From contig NC_051068.1 of NCBI RefSeq assembly GCF_004664715.2, positions 53,516,953 to 53,580,952 of the forward strand: a stretch of DNA of 64,000 nt. The letters run 5' to 3'. The position numbers and the translations under genes are program-made. The stretch comes from Peromyscus leucopus (taxonomy: Eukaryota; Chordata; Mammalia; Rodentia; Cricetidae). The notes beneath the pieces were generated by a model. That model was not told the origin of the DNA. It saw only the letters and a program-made list of their open reading frames with translations, and ran no database searches. Shown piece after piece: positions 24,061 through 36,144 of the stretch (the stretch's first letter is position 1; each line of letters begins with the position of its first letter).

Positions 24061-25985
24061 GTTTGTATAATTTTCTTCTAAGATTTTTTTCTGCTTTTTT
24101 GCCATGTTTTCTTTTTTTTTCTACAAATATAAATTATGTGAAAAAATTCAGAATTATTTCTTGCATTACAATCAACTCTTTCTTAATCAAATATATGTTA
24201 ATAGCCATTGATGCTAATTTTACATCTATAAAAATTTAACTTTTTGCATGATAAAGCAACTGATTTCTCCTGTACCTCACTCTATGTTTCATTATTCTTC
24301 CAGTATTGATGCTCCATATGATAGGTGTAATTTCAACTGTTTTACAAGTTCTGCAATTTATTTTATATTAACAATTTGAAATCATTCCCTACAGGTAAAT
24401 AAAATATTGTATAGTTTTCAAATTAATTTTTATAAGCAATCAACTTCATGAGTTTTCTCATTGATTCTCATATGTTTTCAGCTTATAATTGTATTTTAAA
24501 AGGAATAAATGTCTGCCTAAAAATGTGACTTCTTTAATTTTTTTCATAATGAAGTTCTGCAGTCTAAGCATTAATTATTTGAATGAGAAAACATGTCTAT
24601 CTGATTTCATACCCTTTTAGGAAAAAGGAAATCTTTTGCCATCAACTTGAACTTTATCCTTTTATCATGCCTTAAGTCAACTGAATTCACAACATTCATT
24701 CAACAGGAATTAGATCATATCCTATGATGACAGCTTATTGAGTTTTATAAATCTAATGCTCCAAAGACTTTTATTATACTTACTTAGTCATTAAAGTACA
24801 AGGCAGTGATCAATTGCTAACTACATGTTCTCCATGTTTCAATATGTCTATGATAAATCAATATCGCAAAGTATTACATCTAGTCATTTTGTTTAAAATG
24901 TAGAAAAGATAGTGTGTTATTTCTTTGATGACTCTTCTCTTTTCAAATGAATGTTTCATAAAAAAAAACTGTTATTGAGCAAGCCCTACAAATTTGCACC
25001 TGTTCTGACTGACACAGACTGTTTAGCAAGCTTATAAAATTTCACTATAAGGTAGCTTCAAAATTAGCATTTGTCTATTCTGTATTGATTTGCTTCACAG
25101 TGTAAACTAGTGCAATTTTTAAAATTTTTTTAATTTGTGCTAGTTTCCAATTATGTGTTTGGAATGCCACATGAGGTTGATAGGTGAGAGTATTAATATT
25201 AAAAATATTATATGCCATTGTGTATATATTGTTCACATATAATATGATCCTAATATCAGAAGACATCTATTTATTTATGCCTTTAATGTGCTCTTAATTA
25301 TGAGTCCTCACAAGTGGAAATGAAAATTCATGTGAATCTGGCATTCCAAAATCCCATAAATTAACTGGGTTTGGTGGGCACAATGATAGTTATAATACTT
25401 AGTGTAAAAGTGCTTAATGTTAAATGCTTTGATCATTAAGTGATTTGGAAAACACTTGCTTGTTTTATTTAAATATGAGACAATAAGTAAAATGTAAGCA
25501 ACAATAAAGGCTTAAAATAAAAGCAGATAATAAATTCAGTGAAAAAAGTTCATAAACCCTAAAGTTGTTCCTTTAAATTACTATCAAATACATAAGCCAG
25601 ATCAAGGAAGAGTAATAAGAAATAACACCAGAGATAAAAAAAAAAAAGTTAGGTACAGTTGTTGAAGAAACTCAATTGTAGGAATTTGAAAAATGTAGAG
25701 AAAAATGGATAGTTTCATCAAAAATGCAAATTCTCAAAGGCAGCACAAATGAATGTGGCAATTTTATTTTTAGCTCACAGAAAAGAACAGGAAGAAAATT
25801 ATAGATCAATACTGACAAGAAAAATCTAACCAAATAGTTTCAAATCCTACCATCATCATTTACCAGAATCTAACATATAATTCTGATAAAGCTAATGGTA
25901 TTTAAGCATCATTACAGTACTTCAAAAAGAAATAAAAAAACCATTCACATTAGTATATAATACCTCAATTTTTTAATTTTGGGGT
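24061..25985. other. Intronic sequence, single copy, AT-rich
   Basis: No recognised repeat, exon or RNA gene in about 1.9 kb. Confidence 0.5.
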
Positions 25986-27029
25986 TACTTCAAATTTTTT
26001 CAATTTTTATCAAAAATTTATTTATTTATATTAAAACTCCAACCACAGCTTACCCTCCTTCCTCTCCTCCCATTCCTTCCTCCAACTCTCCTCTCTCTCC
26101 CCCTTGCCACAATCCATTTCTCCTCTTGTTTCTCTTCAGGAAAGGGTTGAGCTCCCATGGATAACAACAAAACATGGCATATCAAGTTGGAGTAAGACTA
26201 AGTACTTTCTCTTGTATTAAGGCTGGTCAAGGCAATTCAGTATGAGGAATATGCTCCTAAAACCCAGCCAAAGCCTTAGGCACAGCCCCTGCTCCCACTG
26301 TTAGGAGTTCCACAAGAAACCCAAACTACACAATTGGCCCCTAAATGCAGAGGCCCTAGGTTAGTTCCATGAAGGCTACATGGTTGTCGGTTCAGACTCC
26401 GTGAGCTTGTATGAGCTGAGGTTAGTTGATTCTGTGGGTTTTCTAGTAATGTCCTTGACCCCTCTAGCTCCTCCCTCTTTGCAGCAGGATTCTCCCTGAG
26501 CTTGGCTTAATGTTTGGGGCTGGGGGGTCTCTGCATCTGTTTCCATCAGTTACAAGATGAAGCCTCTCTGGTGACAATTGTTTTCAGCAAAAATCTATGA
26601 GAATATCATTAGGCATTACATTGACTTTTTTTTTCATTTTCCAATTTTGATTGGTTCTATCCTAGTTCTCTAGGCCATCACCCAGCCTCTAGGTCCTGGC
26701 ATTCCAGGCAGTGGCATGGGTCTCAAGCTGGACCAATCATTAGTTCACCACTCCAAAATCTCTATGCTTTCTTAAGCCAGCACATTTTGTAGATTGTAGA
26801 CTGAAAGTTATATGGCTGAGTTGGTGTCCCAATCCCAAAACTGGAAGTCTTGCCTGGTCACAGGAGATAGCGAGTTCAAGTTATGTATCTGCTATTGCCA
26901 GGAGTCTTAGCTGGGATTATCCTTGTAGATTGCTGGGAGTTTCCCCTGCACCAGGTTTCTACCTCACCTCGAAATAAACTGAAATAAACCCCCTTTCAGT
27001 AATCTCCCCCTCCATCCAGAAACTAAACA

Positions 27030-28650
27030 AGTAAATAAAAGAACAAATGTACAACTCAAATGGACCTAACAGATATATATGAAATATTTTGCCCCAACAC
27101 AAAAGAATATACCTTCTTCTTAGCCCCTCATGCAACCTTTTCCAAAATTGACCACATACTTGATCAGAACTTTCATTGTGGATAGCAAAGTCCAGAGTAG
27201 CCTCATCCAGTCTCTTGGCCATCTGAAGCCCCTTTTGCCTTGATAACAGAGTTTTCTTTTCACTGTGACTTGCTTCCTGTCCCTTGCTTTTCAGTGAAAC
27301 TCTAAACAAATAAAAAAAAAAAAAAAAAGAAAATCCCAACAGATAAAAGAAAATTGAAATAATCCCCTATATCCTATCAGACCATTGTGGATTAAAGTTG
27401 GATTTCAAGAATAGAAACAACAGAAAGCCTACAAACTTATGGAGACTGAACCGCTCTCTACTTAATCATGGTAAGAAATAAAGAATGAAATTAAAGTCTT
27501 CCTAGAACTTAATGAAAATGAATGTACAATATACCCAAACTCATGGGACACAATGAAAGTGGTGCTAAGAGGAAAATTCATAGCACTATGTGCCTGCATA
27601 AAGAAATTAGAGAATTCTCAGAACAGTGATTTAACAGCACACTTCAAAGCTCTAGAAAAAAAAAAAAAGAAGAAGAGGGCATACCCAAGAGGAGTAGATG
27701 GCAGGAAATAATCAAACTCAATGTTGAAATCAATAAAATAGAGACAGAAGACAATACGAAGAATCAATGAAACACAGAGTTGGTTCTTTGAGAAAAACAG
27801 TGACAGAGACAAATTATTATCCAAACCAACTAAAAGGCAGAGAGAGAATATTCAAGTTAACAAAATCAGAAATGAAAAGGGGATACCGAGGAAGTAACAA
27901 CAGGTACTGAGGAAATCCAAAGAATCATTAGGTCATACTTTAAAAAACCTGTACTCCACAAAATTGGGAAATCTAAAAGAAATGGACAAATTTATTGATC
28001 AATACCACTTACCAAAGTTAAATCAAGATCAGATAAGCAATTTAAATGGACCTATAAGCCCTAAAGAAATAGAAGAAATCATTAATAGTCTTCCAACCAA
28101 AAAAAAGACCCAGGGCCAGATGGTTTTAGCACAGAATAATAGCAGACTTTCAAAGAAGAGCTAATACCAATACTCCTCAAATTATTCCACAAAAGAGAAA
28201 CAGAAGGAACATTGCAAATTAATTTTATGAGACCACAGTTACTCTGATACCCGAACTACACAAACACCAATCTCCATCAGGAATATTGATGTAAAAATAC
28301 TAACAAATAAAATCTAATCTAAGAACATAACAAAAAGATCATCCACCATGATCAGGTAGGCTTCATATCAGAGATATAATCTACCATATAGACAAACTGA
28401 AAGAAAAAAAAAACATGTGATTACCTCACTAGCTGCTGAAAAATCCAGCACCTCTTCATGATAAATGTCTTGGGGAGACAACAGAGATTCAAGGAATATG
28501 TCTAAACATAATAAAGGCAATATACAGAGAGCCAATAGCCAACATCAATTTAAATGGAGAGAAACTCAATGAAATTCCACTTAAATCAGGAACAAGATTT
28601 AGGCTGTCTGCTCTCTCCATATCTGTTCAATATAGTACTTCAAATCTTGT
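27030..28650 (+). pseudogene. L1 ORF2 segment (endonuclease end to reverse transcriptase), decayed
   Basis: Plus-strand peptides such as [20 protein letters not shown] (about 28010-28070) and [13 protein letters not shown] match the LINE-1 ORF2 linker just before the reverse transcriptase. The frame is broken by stops and by a nested insertion at 27165-27330, so it is inactive. Confidence 0.8.
27165..27330 (+). mobile_element. Retroposed insertion with A-tail inside the L1, source unknown
   Basis: The L1 frame stops matching at 'ccacatacttgatcagaac' and resumes at 'aatcccaacagataaaagaa'. Between them is about 155 bases of unrelated sequence ending 'actctaaacaaataaa' and a 17 A run, with an AATAAA signal at the tail. 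This is the form of a truncated processed transcript. I could not identify the source. The minus-strand 126-codon frame through here (26959-27339) is incidental. Confidence 0.55.
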
Positions 28651-28775
28651 AAAAGAATTTTAGGTCAAAATAATTTTGAAGAATATTTTAACCAATTATT
28701 TTGAGATTTTATTAGGACTGATAAATTCTACAGATCTTTGAGATATGTACTTTTCTAAATTTCTCTACAATGAAT

Positions 28776-28799
28776 GTGTATGTGTGTATGTGAGTGTAT

Positions 28800-28858
<59 letters not shown>

Positions 28859-28866
28859 TGTGTGTT
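28776..28866. repeat. (TG)n microsatellite, imperfect
   Basis: About 90 bases of TG with TA interruptions at each end. Frames on both strands consist of Val-Cys or His-Thr runs. Confidence 0.95.
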
Positions 28867-28982
28867 TGGTGAGGGAGGAGGTGAGAGAAGTAACTTTCTT
28901 CGTGAATGTGTTTTTTGCATTTTGTGTTTGTATTTCTCAGCATATATGTGAAAAAGATGCCATATTATATATGAGCACTTCC

Positions 28983-29358
28983 TGTAGCTGGAGAATTTTT
29001 CTCCAGCTCCTGCCAAGTCCTGCCAGTCCCAGAGCCCACTTATAAAATAAACACACAGATGTTTATATTATTTAAGCTGTTTGGCCCAATGGCTCAGGCT
29101 TCTAGCTATCTAGTTCTTACATCTTAAATTAATCCATTTTTATAAATCTATACCTTGCCACATGGCTCGTGGCTTACTGGCATCTTCACATGCTTCTTGT
29201 CATGGCGTCGGCTGGCAGTGTCTCCCTCTGCCTTCCTGTTCTCTGAATTCTCCTCTCTGTTAGTCCCACCTATACTTCCCGCGTGGCCACTGGCCAATCA
29301 GTGTTTTATTTATTGACGAATCAGAGCACGCATTTGACATACAGACCATCCCACAGCA
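28983..29358 (-). mobile_element. Solo LTR of a rodent endogenous retrovirus (copy 2)
   Basis: Same family and orientation as 4031-4401; TG at 28983 and CA at 29358. Flanks are acttcc (28977-28982) and tcttcc (29359-29364), a 6-base target-site duplication with one mismatch. Six bases is usual for betaretrovirus-like (ERVK, class II) elements. A TATA-like 'cttataaaataaac' lies near the left end. No internal retroviral sequence is present. Confidence 0.85.
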
Positions 29359-29364
29359 TCTTCC

Positions 29365-32300
29365 TCAGTACATGACTCCATTTTGTTGTTAAATAAACAG
29401 ATTTCTATTAGGAAATTCTTCTTAAAAGCAAAGGAATATTCTAAACCTCATTGCTACTACTGCCAGATTCTACTAAGAAAGTATCAATTCTGTATGCTAT
29501 TCATGTGTATTCTGCTTTCTAAGGGCAAAGATGAAATATTGACCTTGATTTGTTTTTTTCTCCACATTGTTTATCTTACTTCTGTTTATAGACAAAGATA
29601 ATCACTTTGAAAATTGGCCTTTGGCTCGCCAAATGCAAGGCCAGAGATAAAGGAGAATTAAATCCTTCTGATTCTTGCTCTGATCTACTTCATTAGCAGA
29701 GAGCCTCATGGCCTCTTGAACTCTGAGTTCCACTGTGATCCATTATATCCTGTTCATTTTGATTTTCTGTTATGGAAATGTGACTGGTTAAGAGTCTTTT
29801 GGTATCTATGACCCAGTAGCACTTTGGATAAGCCCCAGTATTGCAAGTCTGTGAGCTTTGCCAATAGATAGGGGGTGATTACATACTTATTATTAAATAA
29901 TTGGAATGATTCCTAAAATGAAGTTTATTCAGAGGCCAGGTAAATACCTGTCATAAAGGTGCTTTCCAGTTCAGTCAAACAAATGGTGCATTTCACTCTT
30001 AGAAATTTCAACTTATAGTTTAGTTAAAAAAAAAGAAAAGAATCCCATGGGCATAATTTTCACAGAATAATTTTGTGTAAAGCAACACAGCTTAATAATG
30101 TTAGGTGTGCAACATATATTTTAAACTTTAACAACTTAATTACACTAGGGTCCTCTTAGCCAATTTATTTAGGACTTTATTATTAAAGAAATTGCATTTA
30201 AGAAGCTCAATACTCAATCTACTACAATTTTTTTTTCAATTTTGTATTAAAAACCTTAATAAGAAGCAGAACACATGAGCAAATTTCCAAAAATAAGGAT
30301 TTTGGCCAGATCTAATTTCAAGTTACTGATATAGTAAACAAAAAGTAACATTTTTGACATAAGATGATGAAATGAAAAATTATACAAGAAAATGGTAGAA
30401 CACTGAAAAATAGGTAACTAAATTATACATAGGTACAATTTTTACAGAGTATATGCCATAAGACTCCATAAATGTGAAGAATTAGCCTCTTATGTGGAAT
30501 GTTACAGAGCTTCTGCCCTCTGTCTTTACAGGATTTTGAGTACTGTAAGATCATTCTTCCTTAGAACCATCTACCTATAAGCTTATGCCCTCTAGTATAA
30601 GATTTTTGTTATCCTTGACAGTGTTGGAACACACATGAAATATATTAATCAGAATAAATCTGTATATGGTTTTCTATAGAAAAACAAATATCAAGATTTA
30701 AGTAAGTACAAGTACCATTAAATATGTTTGAAACAAATCTTAAGTAGAACAGAGAATCCATCACACATAGAGCAATTTCAACACCATGTTGGTTCAAGCA
30801 ATTTTGCTCAGTGTATATGAACTAGATAGGGTGTATAATATCTACTTGGAAAACCACTGAAAATGAAGTAAGTCTTGAAAGACCACTGTAGCTGTCCTTA
30901 CTGCAGTCTGTTTCATTTTCTTGCTTGAATATTGTAATACTTTCAGTAATAAATGCATGCACTTTCTTTTCTAGCAACTACTATCAAATTTGACCATTTG
31001 AAATCCTTTCCTGATTTCCTAAAGTGCAATTACACACTTAATCTACTCTATCAATGCACTCCTAGGATCAATAGTGACTTTCTGCTCATCTTTGTATAGT
31101 CCAACATTACAGCTGAATCAACTCTATTTAGATCATTCCAAAGTCTATTAATAGAAATAAAGAAATAGATAGTTTTTCCTTCTGTAACCTAAATATGCCT
31201 TTTATTTCAAATCCTTCTGCCTTTCTCCTTTATAAATATTTTGCACTTGGGAATATAAAATACTTCAGTGTTGCCCTGTTCTGCTGTGAAAATGTAATAT
31301 TTCTACAAATGAAAGACAGTTTTCAACATATCAGTATATTTATCTATAGAAATATAAATTCAAATAAACATAAATCTATCCTTAATGTTTTAATTTTATG
31401 GGCTTTATAACCTACACATATCATAGCAGATAAAAATATAACAAAAACCTATGTGTTCATAAACATTTAAGTACAATTTCCATTGATATCTCTGTTAAAA
31501 ATCATGTAAAATACATACAGATAAGAATTTACCTTCTTCCTGCTACTCTCCATCATCTCCACAACCATATCTCTCTACTGACATAATCAGAAAGATACAC
31601 TGAATGTAGGTAGTAATGTGTTGCATCTCTGGGTAACATTCATTGCAACAATTTAGCCATGGAACTCAGCTAGATATACTCTATCCTGAACCTTATATTA
31701 CCAATATAAGTTATGGAAATCTTTGGGTGAAATAAAGTTGAAAATTTGAAAATAAATATGTGAAAATTTGGCTAAGATTTCTAGCAGGTTTGGAATATAA
31801 AGGAATGTAGGAATTGAAGGTCATTTCTATCATCTAAGAATCTTAAGCAATCACAGTAAAAGCTTAAATGACCCTGCACTGACCAGTTCCTAGATAATAA
31901 TCACTCACTAGAATTTTATTGTTTTCCTGTATTCTCTCTGTTAAGCTCTGAAACTAGTAAATGTCTAAATGATTTTTCTTCCATTAGATTTCCCTCACTT
32001 CCTATTATTATTTAATAATGCATCTGGAAATATGAGTTAGTGCAGGGAATTTCCTGAGTTTTAGACAGGTTTCTTGTGTTCTTGTGTGCTTCAATTACAT
32101 TAAGGCATAAAATTATCCAATGGTGAGTTAAATATACAGTTCTTGGGTATAGTTCTGTGTGTCCTCTGGTGCACAAAATAGCATAACTCAGTATCAGAAG
32201 AAATCTGAACCAGATTTGAAAGTAGGTTATTAAGTAGAGTTGCCAGACCACTTCTCCCTATCTTCCTTTTTTTACCCTCGTCTTATAGAATATGCAACAA

Positions 32301-33340
32301 TAGCATGTGTTAGTTATGAATTTATAGCACCTATCAATTTGTAGAGCCAGTTTACAAGGATTGTTTCTCTTCTCTGGAACTGTCACTGAGTATTCACTAA
32401 GTGGTTAATCCTATTTGTAGAGCTAGCTTCTTTTAGATATTGGAATTTCCAGCAAAACAAACTTGTTCCATTGCCACACTGAAAACCTGTTTTAATGTAA
32501 AATGAATTACTCGGTCCATCAGTTATATTGTGAGCTGTCTATAGTGTTAAATGAGGCATTTGGTGAATGTGAAATAAAGAGACAGCTCCAAAATGGTACT
32601 AACAACAATGACAACAGCAACAACAAACTCCCACAAATCTATTTGCAGATGATTGTCTACTCTAGTATGGAAAACGCTACTTACTCCATGTGGGAATGCA
32701 CTTAGCACAGTCAACTTACCAAAAGTAGTCAAGCAGTCCCTGTGCACACAGGTTCTATATCAAGAATTTAGGGGTTCTTCTTGCTTTTTGCATAATTAAG
32801 GAACATTGTAAGGATTCTTGTGATTACTCACCAATGCCTTCCTGAAGTTTTTAATGCTCTGGTTTATCTGGGAAATATTATTAAACATTTTGAGTATGTA
32901 GCTAAATGCTATTTTAACTTCACTAGAACTGTGAGTTTTTTTAATCTTTTGTACTAAGCAAGGATATTTAAAACCCTAAGCATTATTTAATTTAAAGCTC
33001 TGTTGCACATTCTTGCTATGGCCAATTAATCAAGCAAAAGAATTAGCAGTCATATTTTAAAAATGAATCCAATAAATACAGAATATTCATAATTACAACT
33101 CCATTGATAAATACTCTGTTGCTTATTATTCTTAAAATTCACCCTCACAGAAGTTTGTCAGGATTTTTTTTGATCTAAATGATTTCACAGGTATTTTCTT
33201 TTCCCACTAATCTATGATGCCCCTCAGAGACACCAATAAAATACGAATATATATTAGCATGTCCAGTTATGGTCTCAAGTAAGATTATTACATGCTTAAT
33301 GATGATTAAGCATGGAAGAAGTTACTTGATTGAATCTATT
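29365..33340. other. Repeat-poor intronic tract of about 4 kb
   Basis: I recognise no SINE, L1, LTR or microsatellite longer than about 20 bases here. Open frames reach 79 codons at most and show no motif. It is the longest repeat-poor tract in the window and a reasonable place to look for conserved non-coding elements. Confidence 0.45.
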
Positions 33341-33560
33341 GCTGTGATTAGAATGTATATATCCCACAATCAAGGGTTTTGAATTTGATCCACAATGCAG
33401 TAATAGTGTTTACTTGTTGACTTATGATGGTGTTGGCCTCTTGATCTGATATTGTTTATTTAGGGACTACATTGTAAAAGGAAGGGTTTGGTACCTCTTG
33501 ATTTCTCTTATCCTTTCTCTTTTCTCATGGAATGATGGAACTAGAATTGCCTTGCCAGAA
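33341..33560 (-). repeat. Rodent medium-reiteration repeat, fragment
   Basis: 'gctgtgattagaatgtatat' and 'tgatggtgttggcctcttga' resemble the 'tggtggtttgaatgag' repeat seen complete at 40360-40846, with strong divergence. Confidence 0.35.
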
Positions 33561-33605
33561 GATTTTTTTCAAGGGGGGGGGAATTTCCCCATTCCAGAAG
33601 TTAAC

Positions 33606-35030
33606 ATTTTTTTTCATATTTCTTTATTAAAAAATTTTCTATTCACTCTAAATACCACCCACAAATCCCACCTCCTCCCTCCTCCCACCCCTGTCCCTTT
33701 CTCCCAAGCCACCCCATATCTCCACATCCCCCAAATGAAGGTCTCCCATAGGGCGTCATCAGAGCCTGGTACACTGAACCTAGGCAGTTTCAAGCTCCTT
33801 CCCACAGCACCAACGCTGTGCAAGGTGTCACACCACAAGCACTGGATTTCCAAAAGCCTGCCCATGTTCCTCCTGCCTGGGTGCCCCTTCTTCCTATTCC
33901 CATGATGTCCTCATTTATCATGGTATCTCCTTCCCTGCCCTCCCACTCTGTCCCTGTTCCAGCTTGAACCTCCCATTTCCCTATGTTCTCATCCCCCACT
34001 CCTTCCCCCCCCCCATGCCCCCCGCCGCACCCAGTCTGCTCATGTAGATCTCATCCACTTCTCCTTCACAGGGTCATCCATGTGTCCCTCCTAGGGTCTT
34101 TTCCTGTTAGCTAGTCTCTCTGGAGCTGTGGGTTGTGGTCTGGCCATCCCTTCCCTCACATCTAGTATCTACTTATGAATGAGTACATACTATGTTTGTC
34201 CTTCTGAGTCTGGGTTACCTCACTCAAGATGATATTTTCTAGTTCCATCCATTTGCCTGCAAATTTCATGATATCATGATATCATTGTTTTTTACTGCTG
34301 AATAGTACTCCATTGTGTATATGTGCCACATTTTCTTTATCCATTCTTCAGTTGAGGGGCATCTGGGCTGTTTCCAGGTTCTTGCCAATATGAAGAGTGC
34401 TGATATGAACATAGTTGAGCATGTATCTTTGTGGTAAGATTGAGGATTCCTTGGGTATATGCCTAAGAGTGGTATAGCTGGGTCTTAAGGAAGACTTATT
34501 CCCAATTTTCTGAGAAACCCCCATAATAGAGAGTACAGAGTAGCTGTACAAGTTTGCATCCCCACCAACAATGGAGGAGTGTTCCCCTTGCTCCAAATCC
34601 TCTCCAACATAAGCTATGTTCAGTGTTTTTGATCTTAGCCATTCTGACAGGTGTAAGATGGTATCTCAGGGTTGTTTTGATTTGCATTTGCCTTATGACT
34701 AAGGATGTTGAGCAATTCCTTAAATTTCTTTCAGTCATTTGAAATTCTTCTGTTGAGAATTCTCTATTAAGCTTTGTAGCCCATTTTTTAATTGGGTTGT
34801 TCAGTATTTTGATGTCTAGCTTTTTGAGTTCTTTATATATTTTGGAGATCAGCCCTCTGTCAGATGTGGGGATGGTAAAGACCTTTTCCCATTCTGTAGT
34901 CTGTCGTTTTGTCTTTTTGACTCTGTTCTTTGCTCTACAAAAGCTTCTCAGTTTCAGGAGGTCCCATTTATTAATTGTTTCTCTCAGTGTCTGTGCTACT
35001 GGTATTATATCTAGGAAGTGAGCTCTACAG
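33606..35030 (-). mobile_element. LINE-1, 5' truncated (antisense)
   Basis: A T-rich start at 33606 (the poly(A) tail in reverse) is followed by 3' UTR to about 34190 and the ORF2 C-terminal region to about 35030, where similarity ends. 'agttaacat' at the left edge and 'agttaatat' at about 35033 form a likely target-site duplication (8 of 9 matching). The plus-strand frame at 33498-33905 is the reverse of the 3' UTR and is not a gene. Confidence 0.85.
34496..35030 (-). pseudogene. L1 ORF2 C-terminal fragment, long open remnant
   Basis: A continuous minus-strand frame gives about 180 L1 residues. It includes LRETINKWDLLKLRSFCRAK, KQTTEWEKVF-like spacing, YHLTPVRMAKIKNTEHSLCW and the cysteine/histidine block CW-x(7)-LLHCWWGCKL near the ORF2 C terminus. 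It then runs off into a frameshift at 34500. No upstream reverse transcriptase is present, so it cannot be active, but decay is light. Confidence 0.85.
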
Positions 35031-35617
35031 CAGTTAATATTATTCTTCCTTACAAAACAATATTTCAGACTTTCTGATATAACAGACAAAACAGAAAGAC
35101 TTTTTTTTTCAAAGTTTTCTGAGACTGTATCTCAAAATATCCAGTTATGTTACTCTTAGTTTTCCAAGATCCACTTCTATTAATTGGTACAGAACTCATT
35201 ATAGAGACATGGGAAAGTTATAAATAAAATTCATATGCATAGATTGTCACACAATTTAGTCCCAACACTGATTATTTTGCAATATCCTCTGTCCAGGAAT
35301 AGAAGATATCTTAGGCCATTATGTATTATTTAAGGTGGTTTTATACTTTCATTTGAATATATAATCTCTTATCTTAGAATATTTTCTACTTCAAAGCAGC
35401 CAGTGCATCAGACTCATATTTTTATTCTTCATTTTGATCTCATCTTGTATCCCAACAGCCATTTCACCCATTGAAAGATTGATTATACTTTGTAGTTCAA
35501 TGGATGAGAATTCAAGGCCCTAGTTTATGTCAACTGTTGCCATTAAAGAATTTAGGATCTCATAGCTAAAGGACCCACATCTTACAATCCCAATCCTTTT
35601 GTAATATCTTGTAATAG

Positions 35618-35940
35618 TTACTTTTTCTATTGTTGTAACAAAACCCATGACCAAGGTATCTTATAAAAGAAAAGATATAAATAAGGGGTCATGGTTTCAG
35701 AGGGTTAGTGTCCATGACTATAAGACAGGGAACATGGCAGCAGGCAGGCAGGCATGGTGCTAGAGCAGTAGTGGAGTGCTGTAAGCTGATTCGCAAGTAT
35801 GTGACTAGAAAGAATGACATGGCTTTTGAAATCTCAAAGTCATCCTCCAGTGATACATCTGCTCTAAACTGGCCATACCTCCTAATTCTTTCCAAACAGT
35901 TCAACAAACTGGGGACCAAATAGTTAAACATATGAGTACC
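35618..35940 (+). repeat. Rodent LTR-like medium-reiteration repeat
   Basis: Blocks 'aaacccatgaccaaggta', 'tcatggtttcagagggttag', 'gcaggcaggcaggcatggtg', 'cctcctaattctttccaaac' and 'atatgagtacctg' occur in order. Related units lie at 38256-38612, 59690-60000 and 61234-62037, and reversed at 40360-40846. Open frames on both strands here are artefacts of the repeat. Confidence 0.7.
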
Positions 35941-36144
35941 TGGAAGACATTCTCAGCCAAACAGCCCAAAGCTGGCACTAAACCAGCTGAAGTTTTAATT
36001 GCAAATAATAACACAAGAAAACAAATGTTCCCTACTACAAATGTACACAGTTATCTGTTGCTGGAGAGCTTCTCTTCACTTTCTAAAATCTCATGTTCTT
36101 ATAAATACCTTTGAGAAGATAGTATAGAAAAAGATATCATTTAG

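Larger units (their letters stand above)
25996..28650 (-). mobile_element. LINE-1 with inverted ORF2 segment (twin-primed insertion)
   Basis: The left part, 25996 to about 26990, is L1 3' UTR in antisense: T-rich start, C/T block, 'gagctcccatggataacaac', 'ctggaagtcttgcctggtca', 'gtttcccctgcaccagg'. From about 27000 to 28650 the sequence is L1 ORF2 in the sense (+) direction, from the end of the endonuclease domain ('aaagaatataccttcttctt', 'gaccacatacttg') through reverse transcriptase ('aaatggacaaatttattgat', 'ctccatatctgttcaatata'). The inverted piece has its 5' side at the inner junction, which is the expected twin-priming order. 'acttcaaat' occurs at 25987 and 28637, a possible target-site duplication or priming microhomology. 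Confidence 0.75.

Noticed and set aside
26959..27339. 126-codon minus-strand frame
   Set aside because: It spans an L1 junction and the poly(A)-tailed insertion read backwards; the tail shows the inserted transcript ran on the plus strand.
33498..33905. 135-codon plus-strand frame
   Set aside because: It is the reverse of an L1 3' UTR and has no protein motif.
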